Positions 55,801 through 64,000 of a stretch of 64,000 nucleotides of DNA are shown piece by piece (positions within the stretch are counted from its first letter, which is position 1; each line of letters begins with the position of its first letter). This DNA comes from Salminus brasiliensis (Eukaryota > Chordata > Actinopteri > Characiformes > Bryconidae), in the NCBI RefSeq assembly GCF_030463535.1, contig NC_132899.1, positions 19,925,490-19,989,489 of the forward strand. Direction: 5' to 3'. The position numbers were made by a program, and so were the translations under genes. Below the pieces are notes generated by a model. The model did not search any database, was not told where the DNA came from, and worked only from the letters and a program-made list of their open reading frames with translations.

Positions 55801-58800
55801 TTAAATTAAAAATCTTCTTTTGTTTTCTCCATTTTAACAGGCTCAAATGTAATTGGACTGTTGACTCATGGCCTGATGTGGTCTGGTTCTTCGTAGTTTT
55901 TTGACAAACTGGGGACATAAGTTGAGCGGTTAAGTTCTGAATTTGAGTTTGGTGGCTGTTCAAAGGAACTCTAAAAATGCAGTCTGAAGGTATTTGTGCA
56001 AGTGAAAGGGGCTTTTATTAAGCTGTGAAAACCAAACACTGGCAAGCTCAGCAACACCAAAATGCCTGGAAGACCACAGCATTTGTTTCAATTAAAATAA
56101 AACATCTTTGAGGTCGGCATATTATCGTTAAAGTCTACAATCAGAAGACACCTTCATGAATTGAAATACAGGGAATTTACTTCAGCATGCAAATCGCTGG
56201 TAATACAGAACAGAAAGGCCAGAATAGACTGCTAGACAACATCTTTAAAAGGCCAGCCCAGTTCTGGAGCAAGATTCTTTGGAGTTTTAACGAATGTGAA
56301 TTTGAGCATACCTGTCAAATATGGCCGCAACCTAGTTGAGCAGATTTTGAAAGCTGCTACAGTAAACGCCTGGAAAAACTCTCCACCTTCCCATACTTTA
56401 GGCAGTCATTGACCTCAAAGAATTTGCATCCAGTTGTTGAAAATAATTCTCATATTTATAATTCTTTGTCCATTTACTTTTGAGCCTGTGGTATTGTATT
56501 GAGGAACTGTGGGAAAAAATTTTTTTGCTTATTACCTAAATAAGTATTGCATTATAATTTGTTAAACCTCTTGATATAAAACTGTTCACACTTCATTCAT
56601 CCCTTACTTGCGTCATTTGAGATCCATTGAGGTGGTGTACAGAGGCAAAACTACAAAAAGGACCTGACTGTATATTATGAGAAATAATGTATGAAGAAAA
56701 ATGAGCTTAGCCTATAAATGCCTCTTGAAATCTGAACTATGAACAGGCCTTAAATATCTGATGCCAGAAAGGGACTGTTTGATTCGTTAAGCCTTTTCAT
56801 ATGTCAGTGCAGTGTTATATTTTTTTCTGGTAAATAATATGACCACATAAAGGTCTTTAATGGTTTTGGCTATGGTCCCTGTATTTTGTATGCGACACTT
56901 GAGTGGTGCTTTAGTTTGGGCTGGTGTAATGGAGCTGAGGGAGTGTGTGAGGGTCTGCAGATTGTAACGAGTGAACGAGTGGCAACAGCTGAGGCAGACA
57001 GTGCAGTCATTGGCACTCAGCAGCCACTCGTCTGCCTGCCTCTGTGTGTGTGGGGGTGTGTGTTGGGAGAGCGAGGGAATGGTGCATGTTTGTCTTGCTT
57101 GAAGCATAGCACAAGCTGTGTCCTGTATTCTCTGCTGTTTCTTTGGATCTACGGGTAGAGCCTCCTTGTTCATTTTGGAGACTTACCATTTACTTGTGCT
57201 ACAGGAGAAGAGGAAAGACAAGGGAGAAGCGGAGGCGAGTGGAAACGCATTTTTTGACCAGACAGAAGAGGAAGCTGTGTGTTCTTTATTGTGTGAACTT
57301 CTTAGGTGCTCAATTGAGGAAATATTGCTGTCCTTTTGAATGAATCCAGCCGTTATGGAGAAGTTCCACCTGTGATCAGCCCCAAATGAGACCCTTTTTT
57401 TTTTTTTTTTTTTTTAAGCTCAGGGAAACAAAAAAAAAAACAGAAAACAGCTGGGATTATACCCTCTTAAACAGTTCTTTCCTTTCTCAGCCTTTATGCT
57501 GAATTGAGACACTAACCTGGGATCATTATCTTCAGCTCTGGATTCAGTCATGCTGGATACCAACCATTGCCTTCACATTGACGCATCCTCGTTTGAGGAT
57601 CAGCCAGCAAGAACTGATCAAGATAAGGGGCTGGACTATGACAGACATGCCTATCATAGCCTTAAAGAAGGTGGGCTCAAAGCATCATTTATTATTTGAG
57701 CATTAAAATATATATACATTTTAAACTGCATGGGGTTGTATGTAGGCCCACATCTTGGATCTAGGTCATTGTACATTAGTTTTATAGAAGACTGAAAATT
57801 AAGTTTTTGGATTAATAATCGAAAGTTATCCTGTAGCGGTTTGAGGCCTCATGTTGTCATCCGCTGTTTTAGTATGGCAGGTCTAGTCTTTGAGGTGATG
57901 TCATTCCCCTGATGGACACTCAAAAGTGTGGAGCCAGGTTGGCCTGTGAGATGCACCCAGTTTAGGGCCTTTGGGGACAAGCGTCATGTTTAATTGAACC
58001 CACCAACTGGCAGGCTTAGGGATTAACCCAGTTGGCCGCTGTGAGTTTGGGCTCTTGATCCTTTTCCTTTGACTCCAAAGGACAAGTTGCTGTAGATATA
58101 TAGATAAAGTAAGACACTCTCTGGCCTCCATTAACTCTGTTCTTAGCTTTCCTGGCTCAGAGTGTAAGCAGAGAGAGCAGGCGTTTAAGGTGTCTGTTTG
58201 ATTTACAGTAATGGTCCCAGTTTCTCAGAGAGGTGTGGGGTGGTGGTGGGGGGGTTGTGTTTCCTTAGTGTTGTGCTTTGGACAGAAATAGTGGTATGGG
58301 GAGGAGGGGGGCGATTTGCGTGTTCAAAGGCTGCAGTTAAAGTGGGAATGAGAGGAATTTAGATGACACAGGGTAACAGTGGAACCAACAAAAGCATCCA
58401 CTTTACAAGGGAGAGTGGATGAGGGGGCTGTGTATGAACTAGTCCAGAGTTGAGAGGTGAGAGGGTGGGAATTTATGTACTCAGAATAGAATTCCCATCC
58501 GTGCCAGTCAGTTGTGCTATACATGTCCTCTGGCAAGTTTTGGCATGTCTGGCATTGTGTGCCACATGTGTGAGTGTTTGTGTGCGCACATGCAGTAGAG
58601 AGAGTGAATGGTGCATTTGCTCCATAAAGCCCAGCACTAATCCCCATACACTGTGCCCATGAAGGTCAGAACAGCTGACCAGTGAACACTGCAGCACCAT
58701 GCCCGTGATGATGTCATTTCTACAGGGTGACAGGTGTGCTTTGGTTGAAGATTTCACACAGAGCGGCAGCCTGACCAGAGAAAAGAATGCCTGAATGTTG

Positions 58801-61800
58801 TTGCTAGCCACACATGCCAAATGTAGTTGACCAGACAAAGCATGTTTGGTGTCAAGGGTTTTGTTTTTGTTTTCTCCCTGTGGTTTTGCAGTGGAGCTAC
58901 GTGACTAGTCGTATTTGTATCTTCATGATACAATATCTTCCAGTTTTCACAATAAATGCATCGTTGCGGTTGCAATGCCAGATCAGGCCAAATAGCCTAA
59001 TGGAATAATAGAAGCTCAATGTTAAAGTAGGAATGGAATATTAGGAGTCATTATACGACATTTTACCTTGCAATAACTGCTTCAAAATCATTGCGATGCT
59101 CCAGTGTAATAAGGAGATTGGCTTCTATATTGTTTCTGCCCTGCACTCGGCACGCTGATGCAGTAGGCATGGCAACTGCATTATGCAACTGTGGTGAAGC
59201 GACAGGGAAACGCTCATCAGAACTGTGAGACACTGTGTAAGCCGGGTCATATTTGAGTAGACTCCTGTACCATCACTTTCATGTACCGGTTCTGTATTGT
59301 GGTTCAAAAGTCGCTTGTAATACATATAGTATAATCAGTACTATATGTAGTCATTAATTACTGTTTTTTAGTCAGTTTGCCTACTAATAGCTTGTTGTTT
59401 TAACATGTCAAGAAATTGTGTTGCCTTAAAATTATTATTTATGTTGACTTACAACTAAAGTTAACATTCTATGTATATTTGTCTAATATAACATCCTCAG
59501 TGTACAACAGGAGTGCAAGCGTATTCTCCTTAATGGGAGGCTCAAATTCCTGACTATAGGGAAGAGCCTAAAAGCAAAAGAGATACATTTTTTGCATAAT
59601 GCTGCTTTAACTGTAATCCAGTAACACACTCGCCTCCTAATAATGGCCTTTTTATGAAATAAGTAATGTTTGTTTGGTTTTGTAGGCCTTTAGAGTCACA
59701 CATATTAAATAGTGCACAGTTGGATCATGTGTTCACCTGATTTGTTGGAATGAAAATTGCAGCCACAACAGCCCTTTGCAGATACGATTGAACATCTCTG
59801 ATGTGTAAAATGATACGGACATAAATTGTGATGTTTGCTAAAGCGGTTGGATGTTGCAGTTACGTTAATATAGGCAATAAAAATAGTATCTCTGATGAGG
59901 TGTTTGGCAAGTCATCTAAAATACCTTTCATTTAAGAAAAATGCATAATTGCAAAAGCAGCATCCACGACAGCGACCACACACTAGTTTAGGGTTTACTC
60001 GCAATACTTTAACACAAGACCTGTATTAGTACTTGGCATGTTATTGATCTGTTTTTTTGTTCGCAGTAAAGTTAGCTGTTAGTGTTTCACTTTTATTTTG
60101 CATGTTGTGCTATTTTTGTAAAACTGTAGTTTTTGCCATTTGCTTAAAAGAAAGGTTAGAGCAACTGTGTTGAACATTGCATTTTATGTTCATGTCAAGC
60201 AGGCCTAGTTTAGCATTGTGCAAACTGCATCTCTAACCATCACACGCTTGCCTCAAACCGCATTGAGTTAAGTAATCTCAATTAGACTCTCTTGTGGACT
60301 TGTGTCTACTGTATTAGGCAAAGCTACATGTAGGAATGTTAGGTGTAACATTTAACGTTACATTTTAGGAAACAGCATGTCATATAAAGGCACCTTGGCT
60401 GGTCAGCTACATTTGCTGTAAGAAGTAAGAGATTATGTGGATGTAGTAATGTTTAGCTGAATTATTGCTTTAACTAGTGTTGTTTAGGTTCTACTTCACA
60501 ATGTATTGACTGAACTAAACGCATTTACAATTTTATGTTCTCTCACAACATACAGTAAGTGCTGTTACAGAGACTGCACATTCACAGCAAAACAAAACAA
60601 AAAGCAGAGTGATGCTGGTCCCACACCCCACCCTGTTCACTATTGGGCAATTCTGCCCTCTCCTGTACCAATGTTCTGTAGTGTGTTCCTGTTTTTGGCC
60701 CTGATCCTCCTCCTCTATGTGGTCCTCTTTTCAAATAAAAAAAAACCCAAAACGGTTGAGCGTGGAGAAACAGGAAGCGGGTAACAGCAAATGGCCACCA
60801 TGTTTTACAGTCCCTCCCCTATGACTGTAGTTTAGCGAGAGAAACAGAAAGACGTTCCTTTCCAACCATAGACAGACCCTGGCTGCATACTTCAGCCTCT
60901 GTTTACAGGCGAACCCTGAGACACTAGATGTGAAGGACCCACCGAGAGGCGAAGAGGGAGTCACAACACAGCCATCCTGATGTGACCGATGGGTGTGTTG
61001 GCTGAATTCTCTGCTCTCTAACATTTGTTGTTCTTCTGTCCTCATGCAGTCCTCCAGCTCAAACTACAACAGAGGAGGACACGAGAGGAGCTTGTCAGCC
61101 AAGGAATCATGCCACGTAAGTTCTGTTCCTCAGGACCTGAAGGTTCTTCTAGAAGATGTTTAGGTCCGGTTTGTGCATCTTCTTGCGTGCTGTGCTGTGC
61201 TGTGTTTTGCAAGATGTCCAACCATGCAACTGTCACAGCCTTGGGTGTTTTGCTGAATGTAAAAGCCTTGTCATCCCACAGAGCAGTGGTCATCAAAGGC
61301 CGTATTTGCATGTTTATAGGAATTTGAATGAAGAGTACGACAATTAATGTTTGCTTTATTTATGCAAATGACTTGACTGACACGAAGACTGAGGAGGGGT
61401 TGTGTGGTTGGTGTTTCAGCTCTTTAAAATGACGCTGTAAGTTAGTCACATTGTTAGTGCTTGCAAAAGTAAGACAGTACCGGTCATTGGTGGGACTCTC
61501 AAATCAGCAGAGTTGAGGCTATATTTGCTTGCACGTTCAGTGCACTGAATACAAAGCTGGTTCATATATTGGTCCCTCAATGCTCGAACCATGAACTGCA
61601 CTGACCTTTGCGTAGCTCCTTGCGGTCACTTTCAAACCTATTGTTTTGATTTGGTCTCATGGCTGATTTGCCCCTGCTGTAGGTAAGTGTTTGTAAGCCT
61701 CTTTGTGGTCTTCAAGTGTCACTGCTCAGTCATTGTGAAAGGGCCTGTTTGTGTTATCAGGTGGTCCTGCTTCCCCCTCTGTTTCCACTTCCTTATTCTG

Positions 61801-63920
61801 TGTTCTGCTCATCAGACAAGAACAGCCACAGTGTTAACATTGCTCTCTCTTCTGCCTATGTGCATGAAGGGGGAAGTGCTGCCCCAGCAGCTACGGCTGA
61901 ACTTTATAGCAGCGAAAGCCAAAGATGACTGTTGCACTCTTATATCATGTGCTCAGGCCACTTGAGGAGCAAGAGCACAGTATATATGACCACTCTGGAA
62001 CTGCAGCTTTAGCCTAATAGCTTCCTTTCTATCTACTGTTCATACAATGTAACTGTAAAGAAATGTGTTAAAGCAATCACAGTTAGTATTGGAATATTTT
62101 ATGAGTTTGTTCAATTATATAAATGCATCTATTCAGTCATTGGTGGTTCCAGTTTTCTCCCTGATTCCACTCCCATTTTTTCCATTTCCAATTCCCACCC
62201 ACTAGCTAGTACTTCCCCCATCACCTGGAGCAGGTAGTGCTGGAAGAGTAAAGATTAGCATACCTTTGCTTTGAGTCTCATGAAACCAGCCACCACACCT
62301 GCATGTTTTTGATTGACCACTGGTCGTCATTAAACGCACTAAATGCACTTGGAGGGAAGGTGTTTGCCAATTCTGTTATATCCGTTAACAGACACCCGCA
62401 CTCACGAACATCGCGCTGAGTGATTGGGGAGATGATAGATGCTCTCTGGGACTCCTGGCCTCGCATGGCTGTGCCATCACTGGGGATCGAAGGGGATCAT
62501 CTCCCGATGATTGGGCCCCCACTTAGAAAGCAGGGCCATTCTGGCTGAATGAATATGACTGTTTTAGGCATGTTGCCAAGGATGTATTGTTAAGGAAATT
62601 TGATTAGATGGTACAGCTGTAAAATTCTTTGTTAACTGCTACTGACTATACTAGTCAGTACCACTACTGCTTTAACCCTACTACTAAAATGCATTGTACA
62701 TTGCATATTCAACACCACCACAAAACGTTACAATTTGTAGCATCCCAAACTGCACTCGCAGACGCTACCTAAAAGCACAGTGTGAGAAAAAGAAAGGAGT
62801 GATAAACACTGGGATGTGAGAACAGGTGGGTGGGGAGGTCTGTTTCCACTATCACATTTTGTTCAGGCATCATCTCATGCGCTATTAAAAGAGACCCGAC
62901 AGCTGACCAGCTAGCACAGCTTTCATCTGTCCTCTCTCAAACTAGCTTGAGGTGGCATTGTGAGACCGCACAGACTCCCTATGCACTTAATTATGATCGA
63001 TTGTTCCCAGCCTTGTCACTGAGGAAATGTCACCATCTAGGCTGTTACGCCATATCCAACGGCCATTGCTCTCTTCCCTATTCCAATCTTTTAATATTTA
63101 GAATGTTGACAGATATTTGGGGACTGTTACTCAGCTGATTTTGGACCGGCTAGAAATTCCCAGTACAGTAAATTGTACTGTATGTTTGACATACATTTAC
63201 TTCACAACTAAAAATGCTAATTGCTGTGATGTTAGTGCTATCTTCTTTTGTACTGCATTACAGTTCTTGGAACTTGAACAGGACTCAAATGTGCTTTTGG
63301 ACATGATCTGTTATGGCTTAGTTTAGTTTTGTTTTCCCATCCCTTTTTCATTTTTTTAAATTGTATTAATTTTATGCTACATCGCCGGGCTACCAACGCA
63401 CCTAGAGGAAGCCTGTCCCGCATCGAGGCAATGTGGGAATACCGCGCCATCTACCCACCCTGGAGTGAGCAAGGCCAGTTGTGCCCTATCGGGGCCTCGG
63501 CTGCTGATGGCTTGCAGCATGACAGAGATTCAAACCTGGAATCCTCTGATCATAGTGATACAGTGCCTTAGTCTGCTGGACCACCCGGGGCCCTTCCCTT
63601 CTCTTATAGTCTTGAACCATGAGCCCCTAAAATAGATGATATCAGTGTTTACTTTAATTCCAGCTATTCTATTTGCAGCAATTCTCCCTTTTTTGGTTTA
63701 TTTCTCATAACCTTTCTGGTGTTGTATGATGCCCCTTGAGGTATATTAACTAATTTGACACTCTGTGAATAGCTACTTCTGCTTTAATCATGTTCCTCAA
63801 CAACAGATATGACTGTTACCATACTACAGTCAGACCGTGAGTCCATCTCTGTTTCTCTCTGCAGCGCTAAAGAGCCCTGCTGCTTTTCACGAGCAGAGAA
63901 GAAGTCTGGAGCGGGCACGG
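46747..63920 (+). CDS. mrtfa: Myocardin-related transcription factor A (MKL1), 5' part, partial
   Basis: Exons 46747-46946, 57536-57670 (alternative first), 61050-61115 and 63865-63920 were read; the gene continues past the right edge. Both first exons end in phase 1 and join VLQLKLQQRRTREELVSQGI, the first RPEL actin-binding repeat, then PPLKSPAAFHEQRRSLERAR. EELVSQGIM and HEQRRSLERAR match MRTF-A rather than MRTF-B (EQLVDQGIM, HEQIKSLERAR). The long first exon carries SPQSEAVASELKELSLQ and LPLSERKN, shared by MRTF N-termini. MRTF-A is held in the cytosol by G-actin on its RPEL repeats, and moves to the nucleus to activate serum response factor when actin polymerises. Basic, SAP and leucine-zipper regions lie outside the window. 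Confidence 0.93.
47205..47465. repeat. Degenerate tagcaacc tandem repeat, second locus
   Basis: Words such as agcaaccacctggggtacca, cacctagcaaccacatgaaa and catctagtgcaacc repeat irregularly, the same type as 17690-18110. Confidence 0.65.
52795..52862. repeat. TA microsatellite
   Basis: About 29 TA units run into a short TG run. Confidence 0.9.
52899..53236. repeat. MITE with tagggctgggcgatac ends
   Basis: The left end tagggctgggcgatac and right end tattgcccagctcta are inverse copies. Inside, atcacgatgc and tatcacaataac words also pair. It is a common form of hAT-like non-autonomous element in fish. Confidence 0.75.
55930..56680 (+). pseudogene. Decayed Tc1-type transposon relic
   Basis: Fragments in order match a fish Tc1 transposase gene at DNA level: agctcagcaacaccaaaatg, cctggaagaccacagcattt, acaatcagaagacaccttca, aacagaaaggccagaataga and ccagttctggagcaagattc, followed by a 3' end ggtggtgtacagaggcaaaa and ggacctgactg. 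The catalytic region is missing or scrambled and no frame is open. The left end was not found. Confidence 0.75.
57536..57670 (+). CDS. mrtfa: mrtfa alternative first coding exon (short form)
   Basis: The acceptor ttatcttcag ends at 57535, ATG is at 57550-57552, and 40 codons (MLDTNHCLHIDASSFEDQPA ... AYHSLKE) run to the donor gtgggc in phase 1, the same phase as the long first exon. The ending SLKE before VLQLKLQQ resembles the short MRTF-B N-terminus (ending KSLKE), which supports a real alternative start. Confidence 0.8.
57671..61049 (+). other. mrtfa: mrtfa intron before the RPEL exon
   Basis: No exon, RNA gene or clear mobile element was recognised in this 3.4 kb. The open frames here lack splice sites and recognisable protein features. 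Confidence 0.55.
61050..61115 (+). CDS. mrtfa: mrtfa RPEL1 exon
   Basis: The acceptor ctcatgcag completes Val, then LQLKLQQRRTREELVSQGI and MP. Donor gtaagt in phase 1. Confidence 0.96.
62275..62520 (-). repeat. tRNA-derived SINE, family B
   Basis: The minus-strand head gggcccaatcatcgggagat is followed by a box-B-like ttcgatcccc, and the body contains gggtgtctgttaacggatat. It has the same layout as 1930-2195. Confidence 0.65.
63376..63595 (-). repeat. tRNA-derived SINE, family A
   Basis: Minus strand: gggtggtccagcagactaag (box A region) and ggtttgaatct (box B), then body words gggcacaactggccttgctc and gggtgggtagatggcgc. It is shared with 195-400. This is a retroelement, not a tRNA gene, as the cloverleaf continues into SINE body. 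Confidence 0.75.
63865..63920 (+). CDS. mrtfa: mrtfa exon after RPEL1
   Basis: The acceptor ctctctgcag completes Pro, then LKSPAAFHEQRRSLERAR, matching vertebrate MRTF-A, and the donor is gtaagt. The second RPEL repeat would follow in the next exon, outside the window. Confidence 0.96.
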
Positions 63921-64000
63921 GTAAGTAATTGAATACAGTCTTATTGTATCCTTGTTGCTTATTAGCAGAAAAAAAACAAGTCTAAGAATCCTCAATTAAT

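Larger units (their letters stand above)
46947..57535 (+). other. mrtfa: Large mrtfa intron
   Basis: This 10.6 kb intron has no recognised coding exon. It contains a tagcaacc tandem repeat (47205-47465), poly-C/poly-T (49251-49272), a TA tract (52795-52855), a MITE (52899-53236), a Tc1 relic (55930-56680) and poly-T (57393-57416). The stretch 56880-57535 may hold the promoter and leader of the short form, but no element decides this. Confidence 0.6.
61116..63864 (+). other. mrtfa: mrtfa intron after the RPEL1 exon
   Basis: No further exon was recognised. It contains two SINEs on the minus strand, at 62275-62520 and 63376-63595. Confidence 0.6.

Noticed and set aside
56787-57343. Frames on both strands upstream of the short mrtfa exon
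   Set aside because: They lack splice sites and family features; at most the region is promoter or leader sequence.
63376-63595. Possible tRNA gene on the minus strand
   Set aside because: Box A and box B are present, but the sequence runs into SINE body and the same body occurs at 195-400.

Overview
The window is vertebrate nuclear DNA and almost certainly from a ray-finned (teleost) fish. Its genes are spliced, with GT-AG introns and short conserved exons. Introns and intergenic DNA hold Tc1/mariner copies, hairpin MITEs and tRNA-derived SINEs of fish type. No bacterial, viral or organellar feature was seen. All identifications come from reading translations and splice sites by eye; no search was run.

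Layout. (1) 997-1238, +: last coding exon of a 12-TM monocarboxylate-type transporter, most likely slc16a6. (2) 4139-6923, -: complete amz2 (archaemetzincin-2), six coding exons, 352 aa. (3) 10193-14162, -: complete gna13 (G alpha 13), four coding exons, 375 aa. (4) 15108-35374, +: complete rgs9, with both vertebrate C-terminal forms: RGS9-1 (486 aa, stop at 30540) and RGS9-2 (661 aa, through two further exons at 33146-33564 and 35218-35374). (5) 46747-63920, +: 5' part of mrtfa (myocardin-related transcription factor A / MKL1). It has two alternative first coding exons (46747 and 57536), the first RPEL exon (61050-61115) and the next exon (63865-63920), and runs off the right edge. A CpG-rich stretch near 41380-41720 looks like its promoter and leader.

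All splice phases close exactly in amz2, gna13 and rgs9. slc16a6-amz2 and the head-to-head gna13/rgs9 pair match human 17q24 linkage, whereas MRTFA is on human 22q13, so the right third is a fish-specific neighbour. gna13, rgs9 and mrtfa touch G-protein and Rho-actin-SRF signalling: G13 activates RhoGEFs, and MRTF-A reads the resulting actin state. I see no sign that this neighbourhood is functional rather than coincidental. RGS9 acts on Gt/Gi-class, not G12/13-class, subunits.

The most notable mobile element is a full-length Tc1-family transposon (26601-28195) with an intact 340-codon transposase and long, closely matching inverted repeats. It lies antisense inside an rgs9 intron. Several decayed Tc1 copies and long palindromes surround it. 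I found no wholly new biological system. The most useful leads are the intact transposon, the RGS9-1/RGS9-2 switch, a tandem splice donor in rgs9 where one choice is toxic to the frame, the alternative mrtfa N-termini with possible CTG starts, and two unrecognised antisense ORFs near 3.0-3.6 kb.
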